NCBI RefSeq assembly: GCF_001642995.1
Contig: NZ_LOHS01000089.1
Location: 62,001 to 126,000 of the forward strand
Length of the DNA stretch: 64,000 bases
From: Streptomyces jeddahensis
Lineage (GTDB): Bacteria; Actinomycetota; Actinomycetes; Streptomycetales; Streptomycetaceae
Direction: 5' to 3'
Under the pieces are notes generated by a model. The model was not told where the DNA came from. It saw only the letters and a list, made by a program, of their open reading frames with translations, and did no database searches. Shown here piece after piece: positions 1 through 7,821 of the stretch. Numbering within the stretch: the first letter of the stretch is position 1; the number at the start of each line of letters is the position of its first letter. The translations under genes were made by a program, and so were the position numbers.

Positions 1-357
1 CACGCCGGGGACGCCGTGGTCGGCGACGTGGCTGCCGAGCGCGTAGACGAGCGTGTCGTAGCCGAGCTCGCCGCCGCCGTCGGCGCCGGCCACGGCGACG
101 ACCTGGCGCTCGGGGTGGACAGCGGTGACACGCGCCAGGCACAGCCGTATCCCCGTGCCCGCGAAGACGTCGGCGAGCTGTGGAGCCTCGATCTCCTGGC
201 CGGCCGCGAACTGGTGCAGCCGCAGCCGCTGGACGAAGTCCGGCTCGGCGTTGACCACGGTGATCTCGGTGTCCGCCGGGGACAGCCGGCGGGCCAGGGT
301 CCCGGCCACGTAGGCCCCGGCATAGCCGGCGCCGAGGACGACGATGCGGTGCTTCAT
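1..357 (-). CDS. NAD(P)/FAD-dependent oxidoreductase, NDH-2-like (partial, runs off left edge)
   Basis: Reading leftward from the ATG at 355-357, the frame is open to the window edge and starts MKHRIVVLGAGYAGAYVAG, an N-terminal Rossmann fold with a GxGxxG dinucleotide-binding loop. The next ~100 residues (VTVVNAEPDFVQRLRLHQ-type second strand and an RVTAV...YDTLVYALGS segment) are typical of type-II NADH dehydrogenase-like flavoproteins, which move electrons from NAD(P)H to a quinone or other acceptor via FAD. The C-terminal two thirds lie outside the window, so the acceptor cannot be judged. The frame stays open upstream to an ATG at 478-480 that has a better ribosome binding site (GAGGAG); see the separate entry. 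The start at 357 is chosen because it coincides with the family's normal N-terminus. Confidence 0.8.
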   Translation of the reverse strand, partial: MKHRIVVLGAGYAGAYVAGTLARRLSPADTEITVVNAEPDFVQRLRLHQFAAGQEIEAPQLADVFAGTGIRLCLARVTAVHPERQVVAVAGADGGGELGYDTLVYALGSHVADHGVPGV

Positions 358-480
358 GGGTTCGCTCCGGTCGGCTCGCTTGCTCCGGGTGAGTTGAGTG
401 GAACGGCGCCCCGATTGCTGACGGGAACTGACACCTGCGTATCCGCTGTCGATCACGACCGCCTCGATCTTCTCGGTCAT
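358..480 (-). pseudogene. In-frame 41-codon leader: remnant N-terminus of a second oxidoreductase
   Basis: An ATG at 478-480, preceded by GAGGAG at good spacing, opens a frame that runs without a stop into the oxidoreductase at 357. It begins MTEKIEAVVIDSGYAGV, itself the start of a Rossmann-type flavoprotein (IEAVVIxxGYAG), and then passes into Arg/Ser/Gln-rich, non-family sequence before the second MKHRIVVLGAGYAG. I infer that the 5' end of a paralogous oxidoreductase gene was joined to this one by deletion or recombination. Whether the fused N-terminus is translated cannot be told from sequence. Confidence 0.5.
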
Positions 481-712
481 GCTGTCTCCTCTGTCTCAAC
501 GGGTTCGGCCTCAAGACACCGCGTGCCTCATCGTTGTGACAGCCTGTGAGACAGATCACTCCACAGGTGTGGGCTCGGCACGCGAAGTCCCCACCACCTC
601 GCATGGCGTTGAGCGGTCAGGACGTCGGGCGCATTGGAGGGAGAGGGATGTGATGCAGTTCACGGGGAAAAGGTGACAGGGTGTTGTCGCAGACAGCTGT
701 GACTGTCGACGC

Positions 713-1645
713 ATGACGATCACAGATGAGGACTGCCTCGCCGAGACCCTGGCATTCAACGCCCGGTTAAAGGCTACTGCCGCGAGCCGTCCACCTCGTG
801 GGCAAGCGCCGAATGCAGACGTGCTGGCGCTTCTGCGGCGCAACCGGCTCGGTGGCGACACGCCACCAGTGCGACTGCCGCAGGGCCAGGACCGCGTCGT
901 CGCGGGCGGGGTGAAGGTCCGGGCGTTCGTGCCGGATGACGTCGACGGCGTGTACCTGCACATACACGGCGGCGGCTGGGCGTTCGGCTCTGCGGACGGG
1001 CAGGACGAGAAGCTGTGGCGGCTTGCCGTGGAAGCCCGGCTGGCCGTGATGAGCGTGGATTACCGCCTGGCACCGGAGCACCCGTTCCCCGCCGGACCCG
1101 ACGACTGCGAAGCGGCCGCCCGGTGGCTGGTGGACCACGCCGAGGCCGAGTTCGGCACACAACGGCTGTTGATCGGGGGCGAGTCGGCCGGTGCGCACCT
1201 GAGCGTCCTGACCCTGCTACGGCTTCGCGACCGGCACGGCATCACCGGCACGTTCCGCGCGGCCCACCTGGCCTTCGGCCCGTACGACCTGTCGATGACA
1301 CCGAGCCAGCGGCTGTTCGGCTCTCGGCGGTTGCTGAGCAACTCCGACTCGGTGCGGGGAAGTTATGAGCTCTTCACGCCGGGAATGGGGCCGGAGGAGC
1401 GCCGCGACCCGGAGGTCTCGCCGCTGTACGCCGATCTGACCGGCCTGCCGTCCGCCCGGATCGTCGTCGGCGCTCAAGATCCGCTGCTGGACGACTCGCT
1501 CTTCCTGGCCCAGCGGTGGCAGGTGGCCGGGGCGCCCGTGCAACTCGGCGTCGTCGCGGGGGCGATGCACGGCTTCACCCTGTTCCCGTTGACCATCACC
1601 GCACGCGAACAGCAGCGGGAGCGGGACTTCCTGGCCGGCGCGTGA
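713..1645 (+). CDS. Alpha/beta-hydrolase fold-3 esterase (HSL family)
   Basis: A 310-aa hydrolase of the hormone-sensitive-lipase type that should cleave short-chain carboxylic esters in the cytoplasm. The oxyanion motif HGGG is at residues 85-88, the nucleophile elbow GESAG at 156-160 (Ser158), the acidic residue in the QDPLLD segment (Asp256) and the histidine in MHGF (His286), so the triad is complete. Length is normal for the family. There is no clear Shine-Dalgarno before the ATG; GACAG...CTGTC repeats lie just upstream. Codon 19 (767-769) is TTA, the rare leucine codon read by bldA tRNA in Streptomyces, which would tie translation to development. The WYL regulator follows 16 nt downstream on the same strand and may control it. 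Confidence 0.85.
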   Translation: MTITDEDCLAETLAFNARLKATAASRPPRGQAPNADVLALLRRNRLGGDTPPVRLPQGQDRVVAGGVKVRAFVPDDVDGVYLHIHGGGWAFGSADGQDEKLWRLAVEARLAVMSVDYRLAPEHPFPAGPDDCEAAARWLVDHAEAEFGTQRLLIGGESAGAHLSVLTLLRLRDRHGITGTFRAAHLAFGPYDLSMTPSQRLFGSRRLLSNSDSVRGSYELFTPGMGPEERRDPEVSPLYADLTGLPSARIVVGAQDPLLDDSLFLAQRWQVAGAPVQLGVVAGAMHGFTLFPLTITAREQQRERDFLAGA

Positions 1646-1648
1646 CGG

Positions 1649-1654
1649 TAGCGT
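1649..1654 (+). promoter_or_regulatory. Leaderless-type -10 element for the WYL regulator
   Basis: TAGCGT ends 7 nt before the ATG at 1662 and no Shine-Dalgarno lies between. In actinobacteria a TANNNT hexamer at this distance usually places the transcription start on the A of the start codon. No convincing -35 was seen. It overlaps the tail of the upstream reading region. Confidence 0.4.
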
Positions 1655-1661
1655 CGGCCCC

Positions 1662-2390
1662 ATGAACCGCACTCCTCGGCTCTACGCACTGGTGGAAGAG
1701 TTGCGCGCGGCGGCGCCACGATCGTTGACGGTCGCCGCGCTCGCCGCGCGGTTCGAGGTGAGCACGCGGACGGTGCAGCGCGATCTCCAGGCGCTGATGG
1801 AGGCGGGTGCCCCAGTGCGCTTCACAACCGGGCGGGGCGGCGGCTGGTCGATCGACCCGGCGATGACCCTCCCGCCGATCCGTTTCACCGCCGAAGAGGC
1901 CGCGGCGCTGGTCGCCGCGCTCGCCGTCGCCGACGCCTCCGCCCTCTACGCCGGCGCGGTCCGTACGGCGTCCCGGAAGATCGCGGCCTCGATGACCGGC
2001 CCCGCCTCGACGGCGGCCCGGCAACTGGCCGCCCGGATCGTCGCGCTGCCGACGCGGACCGTGGAGTCGGTCCGGACGGCGGTGGAGCAGGCTCTCACCG
2101 ATAGCACGGTGCTGCGGCTGTCCTACGTCGACGCGGCCGGGCAGGAGAGCGACCGCGCCGTTGAACCGGCCGGACTGCTCACCGCCGACGGCAAGTGGTA
2201 CCTCATCGCCTGGTGCCGCACGAGGCAGGCCGGTCGAGGCTTCCGACTGGACCGGATCACCGCCGCGGCTCCGACCGGTGAGCAGGCGCGACCCCATGAC
2301 CTGGCCGATCTGCTGCTCGGCTCGGCCGCCGCCAGCGCGGTGCAGCCCACCGCGCTGGCTTCACTCACAGACAGTGCGCCGGCGTCGTAA
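1662..2390 (+). CDS. YafY-type HTH/WYL-domain transcriptional regulator
   Basis: A 242-aa regulator. Residues ~8-60 form a DeoR/HTH_11 winged helix (LTVAALAARFEVSTRTVQRDL, with the recognition helix STRTVQRDLQAL), followed by the GRGGGW wing. The centre (~70-130) is the usual linker, and residues ~150-205 form a WYL domain, although the eponymous triad reads KWYLIAW. WYL domains sense nucleic acids or other ligands. The C-terminus is shorter than in full-length (~320 aa) family members, lacking most of the WCX region, which is common in this sub-group. The gene directly follows the esterase on the same strand. A TAGCGT -10 at 1649-1654 suggests leaderless transcription of its own. Confidence 0.82.
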   Translation: MNRTPRLYALVEELRAAAPRSLTVAALAARFEVSTRTVQRDLQALMEAGAPVRFTTGRGGGWSIDPAMTLPPIRFTAEEAAALVAALAVADASALYAGAVRTASRKIAASMTGPASTAARQLAARIVALPTRTVESVRTAVEQALTDSTVLRLSYVDAAGQESDRAVEPAGLLTADGKWYLIAWCRTRQAGRGFRLDRITAAAPTGEQARPHDLADLLLGSAAASAVQPTALASLTDSAPAS

Positions 2391-2497
2391 GGGTCGAATC
2401 CCGTGTCGTCCACCAGGCGCATGGCCACGCGCCTGGCTTCCTCGGAATCGCCGGCGACCGGGATGGCGATGCGGCCCGGCGTACCCGCTGGGTATTT
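2372..2497 (-). pseudogene. C-terminal fragment of an NADPH-dependent F420 reductase/oxidoreductase
   Basis: On the minus strand about 42 codons read KYPAGTPGRIAIPVAGDSEE then RRVAMRLVDDTGFDPYDAGALS. This closely follows the C-terminal domain of F420-dependent NADP oxidoreductase-like proteins (GRIALPVAGDD...MRLVDDIGFDAVDAGPL). The Rossmann N-terminus is absent and the frame continues into non-family sequence that overlaps the WYL gene, so this is a truncated remnant. The frame upstream reaches back across two copies of a palindromic site. Confidence 0.6.
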
Positions 2498-2513
2498 CCG
2501 CTCACCCACGAAG

Positions 2514-2551
2514 CCGATCGGTTTCCGTCCAATGTGCACCGATCGGTTTCC
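2514..2551. repeat. Twin palindromic sites, TetR-operator-like (2 copies, 25-bp period)
   Basis: The 13-mer CCGATCGGTTTCC occurs at 2514-2526 and again at 2539-2551. Each copy contains the palindrome CCGATCGG; the second extends to ACCGATCGGT. Two identical dyads 25 bp apart resemble a tandem operator such as those used by TetR-family repressors, but no TetR gene is left nearby. They lie directly upstream (minus strand) of the oxidoreductase remnant. Confidence 0.45.
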
Positions 2552-2565
2552 AAGCGGCAAGCGCC

Positions 2566-2979
2566 CGGAGGAAGGCGTTCGCAGCCGTTGGTCTCAACCA
2601 GCGTCGATCTGCTCGGCGAGCCAGTCGGCGTGTGGCCGCGCGGTGCAGGTCGTGGATCCCGTGTCCCGGGGGTTCAGGGCCCGCCAGGCACCGAGACCGA
2701 GTCGAGTGGGCGGGCACGAAGTCGTGCCGCATGGGGCTGGGCCAGGCATCGACCGGCGTGCGCGCGGCCACCAAATCAGCAGCACCGGCAGGCGTTCGCG
2801 GTCGTCCTGGCGGACGAGACCGGTGTGTGCCGCCTGGCGCAGGACTTCGCGTACGCGTGCGTCGGAGAAGGCAGGGATGTCCTCACCCGGATAGGGGTGC
2901 AGGACCGGGGCGTGGATGCCATACCGAAGTCCGCCGATCTTCATGCCCCGGTGGAGGTCGATGGGGAGGGGGTCGTTCA
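2566..2979 (-). pseudogene. Decayed coding-like sequence, family not recognised
   Basis: Minus-strand frames carry protein-like segments (for example GLRYGIHAPVLHPYPGED and VREVLRQAAHTGLVRQDD, then in another frame ALNPRDTGS and PHADWLAEQIDAG) that are not continuous in any one frame and have no credible start. The bias is coding-like, but I cannot name the family. It sits between the oxidoreductase and epoxide-hydrolase remnants and is interpreted as part of the same decayed block. Confidence 0.3.
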
Positions 2980-3503
2980 GGGCCTGCGGCCGTGGAAGGT
3001 GCGGCGTAGGTCGCTCACCCAGGCGTCGGGGTTCTCCCAGGGGATGAAGTGGCCGCCGTGGTCGTGGGCGTTGACGTTGACGTGGTTGAACCAATCGGCC
3101 TGCGGGCCGGTCTTGAACGCCCGGACGCGCTCGTCGGCGGTGTGGATGCCGGGCGGGTTCTCGTACGTGACGAAGGTGAGGCCGACCGGGGCCTGCACGA
3201 CCGGGGTGCGGTCGTGCGCGGGGGGCCAGGGGTAGCGGTTGGCGTTGGCGTAGTAACGCATCTACGTGGCGATGGAGTTGTTCACCCAGCGGAGGGGTAA
3301 CGGTGAGCGGAGGCGTGGGTGTGGTCGGCGCGCCAGGGATCGATCTGCTGCGGGTGGAGCCAGGCGAGCCAGTCGGCGATGTCCTGGCCGTGGTGGATGG
3401 GGATGGTGCCCTGTATGGCGCGGGCTGTGCCGTCGCGTAGCGGGCGTCCGTAGCCGCGGTCCACAGCGCGCGCATCGCGGCACTTCCTGGCGGGGCGACG
3501 CAC
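2980..3503 (-). pseudogene. Epoxide hydrolase (alpha/beta-hydrolase) C-terminal remnant
   Basis: The minus-strand frame from about 3261 reads MRYYANANRYPWPPAHDRTP, a FVTYENPPG segment, then ADWFNHVNVNAHDHGGHFIP and a final WVSDLRRTFHGRR. This is the C-terminal part of an epoxide-hydrolase-like alpha/beta hydrolase, with the catalytic His in GGHF. Just upstream another frame ends RWVNNSIAT and meets a stop at about 3262-3264 that separates it from MRYY; in family members these two segments are contiguous (VNNSIATxMRYYANA), so the stop is inactivating. The nucleophile and cap domain are absent. Sequence out to ~3503 is coding-like but I could not assign it. Confidence 0.6.
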
Positions 3504-3528
3504 GACGCGTGCGCCGCCCCGCCAGGGG

Positions 3529-4950
3529 TCAGGCGGCCGGCGTGTAGACCCGCTTCCCGCGCCGGTACGCGATCTCGCCGAGCACGATGTCCACGGCGAG
3601 GAAGGCGGCCAGCGGGATACCGAGGAGCGGCACGAAGTAGCCCAGTACCGCGATCGCCGCCACGAGCGGGACGAGCACGTACGGCGGAACGTGCTGCCAG
3701 GCGCCGCGCGGCAGCGGGCGGCCGAAGGCGGAGCCGCGGCCGCGTTGCCACCACATGCGGTAGCCCCACACGATCAGCAGGATCAGGCAGAAGGCGAGTG
3801 CGGCCAGCGCGAGTTGGTTGACGATGCCGAACAGCACGCCGGTGTGGGCGTCGATGCCCCAACGGGTCAGCTTGGCGAGCAGCGGATAGTCGTCGAACCG
3901 CAGGGTGTCGGTGACCTTGCCGGTCGCCGGGTCGACGGCGACCGAGTCCTGCTTCTCGGGCCAGCTGCGCTGGATCTGCTTCACGACGTACGCGGACGAG
4001 GCGTCGACGGGCGGGACGATCTCCACCGGATTCGACAGGCCCTCGGCGCGGGCGGCCTTCAGGACGGCGTCCAGGCCGATGCCGGTACCGGTGGTGCCCT
4101 GCGTGCCGCCCGCCGTTCCGCCGCCGTGCTCTGCGTGCTCGCCTCCGGCGGCGACGTCGGCGGTCACCGTGGGCGTGGTCTGGCCGAGGGCGGTCCGCAG
4201 GTCGTCGATGTTCGCCCCGGCGTAGGCGGACCAGGTCAGGCCCGTGGCCGACAGGAAGAACAGCCCTGCCGCGGCCCACACGCCCACCGAGCCGTGAACG
4301 GTGAGCGTGCGCCTGCGGCCGGTCGTACCGCGCACCGTGCGCTGGGCCCGGCGCCTCCCGAACCACAGCACCAGGCCGCCGCCGGCGATCACCCACAGCC
4401 AGCTGGCGGCGAGTTCGCTGTACAGGCGGCCCGGTTCGCCCAAATGCAGATCACGGTGGAGGTCGTCGATCCAGGTGCGCAGCGGCAGCGCGCCGGTGGC
4501 TCCGTACTGCTCCAGCGCGCCGCGGACCTCGCCCGTGTACGGGTTCACGAAGACGGCGAGCGTGTGGTCGGGGTCCACGCCTTTCACTCCGGACAGCAGG
4601 ACGCGCGTCGTCGCGCCGTCCTCCGGTGAAGGCCTCACCGCACTGATGGCGCCCTCGGGATGTGCCGCGCGGGCCGCGGCGACCTGCTCCGAGATCGGCA
4701 GCTCGCTCTTGCCGACGGGGACGCGCAGTTCGTGCGCATACACGATCTTCTCGGCCTGGAACGAGAAGGCGTAGAGGAAACCCGTCGCGGCCGCGACGAG
4801 CAGGAACGGCGCGACGAGCACACCCGCATAGAAGTGCAGGCGCAGAACCAACGGGCGCAGCGACGCCCAGGCGGACCGGTCGGGGGAGGGCAGTGCCTCC
4901 GGGGCCTCCTGGCTGTCTCCCGACATGCGGGATGCCGATGTGACGGACAT
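3529..4950 (-). CDS. PepSY-associated TM helix (iron-regulated membrane) protein
   Basis: A 473-aa integral membrane protein of the PepSY_TM family. It starts at the ATG at 4948-4950, which has AGGAGAT 7-8 nt upstream; the longer open frame is not used. Helices are visible at the N-terminus (LHFYAGVLVAPFLLVAAATG), near residue ~200 (ASWLWVIAGGGLVLWF), ~235 (GVWAAAGLFFLSATGLTW), ~385 (VNQLALAALAFCLILLIVWG), and in a C-terminal pair. PepSY segments follow TM1 (SEQVAAARAAHPEGAISAVR), with a second near residue 325. An extracytoplasmic His-rich stretch (GGEHAEHGGG) could bind metal. Relatives are thought to act in iron or copper reduction/uptake at the membrane. The Met/His-rich gene 171 nt upstream on the same strand supports a metal-related role. 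Confidence 0.85.
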   Translation of the reverse strand: MSVTSASRMSGDSQEAPEALPSPDRSAWASLRPLVLRLHFYAGVLVAPFLLVAAATGFLYAFSFQAEKIVYAHELRVPVGKSELPISEQVAAARAAHPEGAISAVRPSPEDGATTRVLLSGVKGVDPDHTLAVFVNPYTGEVRGALEQYGATGALPLRTWIDDLHRDLHLGEPGRLYSELAASWLWVIAGGGLVLWFGRRRAQRTVRGTTGRRRTLTVHGSVGVWAAAGLFFLSATGLTWSAYAGANIDDLRTALGQTTPTVTADVAAGGEHAEHGGGTAGGTQGTTGTGIGLDAVLKAARAEGLSNPVEIVPPVDASSAYVVKQIQRSWPEKQDSVAVDPATGKVTDTLRFDDYPLLAKLTRWGIDAHTGVLFGIVNQLALAALAFCLILLIVWGYRMWWQRGRGSAFGRPLPRGAWQHVPPYVLVPLVAAIAVLGYFVPLLGIPLAAFLAVDIVLGEIAYRRGKRVYTPAA

Positions 4951-5121
4951 GGTCTGATCTCCTGAATCCGAAGGCGGTCGTCCGGGTGCGGACCGACGGC
5001 ACACGAGGGCGCGGCGATCCGCGATCCGGCGAAACGGGGAAGCGGCCGTGGCGCCTGTGCGGGCGCACGGCCAGGGCCCGAGGCGCGGCAAGGGCCGGCG
5101 GCCTCGGGATGCCGGCTGTCG

Positions 5122-5886
5122 TCAGGCGACAGCGGTCCCCGGAGGTGGCCCCCGAGAGGTGATCGCGTGGACGAGAAGGAGCTGCCCCAGCGACCGCTCG
5201 GTGCGGCGGCGGCGGACATGGAGGCGCGGGCGGTGCGGCGGTACGGGCAGGGCAAGCAGCAGCCTCAACGGCGCGGCCAGCCATCCGGCCACGGCCCGCA
5301 GGATGCGGAACGCGGCGCGCTCTCCGTACGCGAGCCACAGCCCGCACAGCAGCGCGGCCAGCAGGTGGGCGGCGAGCATGCCGAACGACGACGAGCCGCC
5401 ACCCGTCGCGGCTCCTGCGTGATCCATGTGGCCCACGCCCATGTGGCCCACGCCCATGTGGCCCAGGCCCATGGAGTCCCTGGGCATCGAGCCCATGTCC
5501 ATGGTCGTGGCCATGGCGCCCATGCCCATGGTCTCGGGGCCCATGTCGTGCCGCATGGAACCCATGTGCATGGACCCCACGCGCATGGACGCCATGTCTC
5601 CGGATGCCGAGCCGCTCGCTGTTCCCGCAGCCGCGGACTGGGCGAGCGAGAACGCCCAGTGCAGGGCCGTCTGCGCGGCGACCACGACCGAGACGGTCAG
5701 CGAAAGCCCCCGCTCACGTCCCGCCAGGCACCAGCCCAGGGCACCGGTCGCGGCAACGCCGACGGCCATCGCCCACGCGGGCACCGGGTTTCCGGACATC
5801 ATGACGTGCCCCAGGGCGGCGAGCAGCACACAGACGGCCGCGAACATCGCGGCCCGCACTGTGCGAGCACACCACCCAGCAGTCAT
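5122..5886 (-). CDS. Met/His-rich polytopic membrane protein, putative copper-associated
   Basis: A 254-aa membrane protein with hydrophobic helices at ~12-30, 36-53, 60-80 and ~165-190. Between the third and fourth lies a ~60-residue loop (about 95-155) extremely rich in Met, His and Gly: repeated MGS, MGVGHM and MDM motifs, with the DNA showing 15-bp tandem repeats (about 5431-5475). Met-X-His-rich periplasmic loops are typical of Cu(I)-handling proteins such as CopA/CopC/PcoE relatives; the role here is inferred. The C-terminal ~45 residues are Arg-rich and cytosolic. The start at 5886 has GAGGATGAGG upstream. It precedes the PepSY protein gene on the same strand. Confidence 0.7.
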   Translation of the reverse strand: MTAGWCARTVRAAMFAAVCVLLAALGHVMMSGNPVPAWAMAVGVAATGALGWCLAGRERGLSLTVSVVVAAQTALHWAFSLAQSAAAGTASGSASGDMASMRVGSMHMGSMRHDMGPETMGMGAMATTMDMGSMPRDSMGLGHMGVGHMGVGHMDHAGAATGGGSSSFGMLAAHLLAALLCGLWLAYGERAAFRILRAVAGWLAAPLRLLLALPVPPHRPRLHVRRRRTERSLGQLLLVHAITSRGPPPGTAVA

Positions 5887-6081
5887 GGCGCCTCATCCTC
5901 GCATCCGGATGTCGGTCGTCTCGCATGAGTACGCGCGTGGCCCGGCACCGCACTCAACCCGACGCACGCGATCCAGAACACGGCAGCACATGGGAACTTA
6001 CCCAAGCCCTGGGTGACGGCATGCCACATGCAGCTGGGGCCTTCCACGATGACTCGATGGAGGGCCCCGACCTCGAATCCG

Positions 6082-6501
6082 TCACGCCGTGGTGGTGTTG
6101 GACCAGTCCCGCGTGCACAGCACCAGACGGTAACCATCGGGATCCTCGACCGTGACGCCCCACGTGTTCCAGTACGGATTGGGCGACTGCACCCGCGTGC
6201 CTCCATGCGCCTGGAGGCGGGCCACCAACTCGTCGGGAACCGGCTGGTCCAGATAGATCACGAGCAGATCCTCCGCGGTCGGCTGCGGAGCGACGGGGTG
6301 GGCCGGGTCGCGGACGAGTTCGAGGTGCCAGGACGCTTCGGCATGGCCGAGCATGAGGAGATCGTGTTCGCCGGACACGCCGCCCGACTCGGCGCGATAC
6401 AGCACACTCAGTCCCACACCTCTCGTCCAGAACCGCTCCGCCGCGGCAAGATCGCGAGACGGGCGGGCGATGCGTATGCGGCTGTCACCGGCAAACGGCA
6501 C
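6082..6501 (-). CDS. VOC (glyoxalase/bleomycin-resistance) family protein
   Basis: A 139-aa single-domain VOC protein made of two beta-alpha-beta-beta-beta modules. Visible elements are the opening strand IRIARPSRDLAAAERFW, the mid-strand WHLELVRD (possible metal-ligand His), the second-module LLVIYLDQPVPDELVARL, and the terminal VTVEDPDGYRLVL, where a Glu usually coordinates metal. Family members include glyoxalases, dioxygenases and antibiotic-sequestering proteins; the substrate cannot be inferred. GTG start at 6499-6501 with GGGAG upstream. Its neighbours are functionally unrelated. Confidence 0.85.
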   Translation of the reverse strand: MPFAGDSRIRIARPSRDLAAAERFWTRGVGLSVLYRAESGGVSGEHDLLMLGHAEASWHLELVRDPAHPVAPQPTAEDLLVIYLDQPVPDELVARLQAHGGTRVQSPNPYWNTWGVTVEDPDGYRLVLCTRDWSNTTTA

Positions 6502-6716
6502 GAGGTTCTCCCTTCAACGCGGCACGCGCGACTGCGGACCGCGCTCCGGACGGTAACCTCCGGGAATCCAGCGCCACATCGGGCTCCAGCCCTCGTCCCT
6601 GCGACCGACGCGACCTCTGTGGCGTGGTCGCGGTCGACGCACAGCGACCGTCACTTCGCACCGGAACCCGCGCGTCCAGGAGGCGACCCCCGGCTGACGG
6701 CACTACGGCAGGTGCG

Positions 6717-7748
6717 TCAGGCGGGCTCCGCAGTGGTGCCGCGGACGATGAGGCGCGGGGTGAGGACGACCTCGCGCGGCTCGGTGCGTCCCTGGTCGAG
6801 GCGTTCGACGGCGGCGGTCACCGCGTACCGGGCCTGTTCCCGGGCGCTCTGGCTGACGGTGGTCAGGTTGAAGCAGCTCAGGCGGGAGAGCGTGTCGTCG
6901 TCGTACCCGACGACGGACACCTCGCCCGGGACGGCCACGCCGGCGCGGGCGAGGGCGGCTAGGACGCCGATGGCGCACTGGTCGTTGAAGGCGACGACGG
7001 CGGTGGGCAGGTCGCCGCCATCGAGGACATGGCGGGCAGCGCGTTCGCCGGCTGATTCGGTGTGGTCGCCGTGCAGGACCCGGATGTGGTCGTCGAGGCC
7101 GTGGCGGCGCATGGCCGTGCGGTAGCCGCGGCGCCGGTCCGTGGCGATGACGCCCCTGCCGCCGTCGACGTACGTGATCGCGCGGTGGCCGAGGCCGACC
7201 AGGTGGTCGACGATCTGGCCCACTCCGTCGTCGTCCGCGGTGCGTACGACGTCGAGGCCGGTGTCGACGATCCGGCGGCCGACGGCGATCACGGGTGCCT
7301 TGCGGTCGAAGGCGGCGAGCGTGTCGGCGGGGGCGGTCGGGCCGAGCAGGATCAGCGCCTCGCTGCGGAAGGCCAGCAGCGTCTCGACAGCGGTGTGCTC
7401 GTCGCGGGTGCGGGTGAGCGTGCTCAGGACGAGGTCGTAGCCGACCTCCTCGGCGGCCGTGTGCAGGTGCTCGACCAGTTCGGCGTGGAACGGACTGTGG
7501 ATGTCGACCATGACGCCGAGCAGCCGGGTACGCCTGCTGGCCAGCAGGCTGGCGGTGCGGTCCACCTGGTAGCCGAGGTCGGCGGCGGCTTTCAGGACAC
7601 GTTGCCGGGTGCGTTCGCTGGGCCCGGGCACCCCACGCAGGACCAGGGACACCGAGGCCGTGGACAGCCCCACCCGGGCGGCCACGTCCTCCAGCCGGGG
7701 GCGCTTGTTCGTGCCGTTCCGGTGACGTGCGGAACCGTCATCGTCCAC
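6717..7748 (-). CDS. LacI-family transcriptional regulator of the adjacent sugar locus
   Basis: A 343-aa LacI/GalR repressor. The GTG start at 7746-7748 is chosen because GGGAGG lies 5 nt upstream and it places the HTH at the usual N-terminal position; the frame stays open further upstream without family sequence. The HTH (PRLEDVAARVGLSTASVSLV, hinge helix LLASRRT) occupies ~15-65, followed by a periplasmic-binding-protein-like effector domain (LLGVMVDIHSPFHAELV to VVAFNDQCAIGVL and GYDDDTLSRL). It is divergent from the sugar-binding lipoprotein gene at 7967, and the intergenic region holds a perfect LacI-type operator, so it most likely represses that operon and perhaps itself until a sugar is bound. 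Confidence 0.9.
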   Translation of the reverse strand: MDDDGSARHRNGTNKRPRLEDVAARVGLSTASVSLVLRGVPGPSERTRQRVLKAAADLGYQVDRTASLLASRRTRLLGVMVDIHSPFHAELVEHLHTAAEEVGYDLVLSTLTRTRDEHTAVETLLAFRSEALILLGPTAPADTLAAFDRKAPVIAVGRRIVDTGLDVVRTADDDGVGQIVDHLVGLGHRAITYVDGGRGVIATDRRRGYRTAMRRHGLDDHIRVLHGDHTESAGERAARHVLDGGDLPTAVVAFNDQCAIGVLAALARAGVAVPGEVSVVGYDDDTLSRLSCFNLTTVSQSAREQARYAVTAAVERLDQGRTEPREVVLTPRLIVRGTTAEPA

Positions 7749-7784
7749 GTGTGCCTCCCCGCGGCAATCTCCTCGCGTGACCCC

Positions 7785-7813
7785 TTGACACGTTCGCGAG
7801 GCGACCCGATAGT
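7785..7813 (+). promoter_or_regulatory. Sigma-70/HrdB-type promoter of the sugar-binding protein operon
   Basis: TTGACA at 7785-7790 and GATAGT at 7808-7813 are separated by exactly 17 nt, a near-consensus housekeeping promoter reading toward the lipoprotein gene. The LacI operator begins 9 nt after the -10, so repressor binding would cover the start site. It predicts a ~145-nt leader. Confidence 0.7.
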
Positions 7814-7821
7814 ACCAGGAC

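Noticed and set aside
2594..4396. 600-aa minus-strand open frame
   Set aside because: It crosses the real PepSY gene in another frame, is Arg/Pro-rich and has no family sequence; a high-GC shadow.
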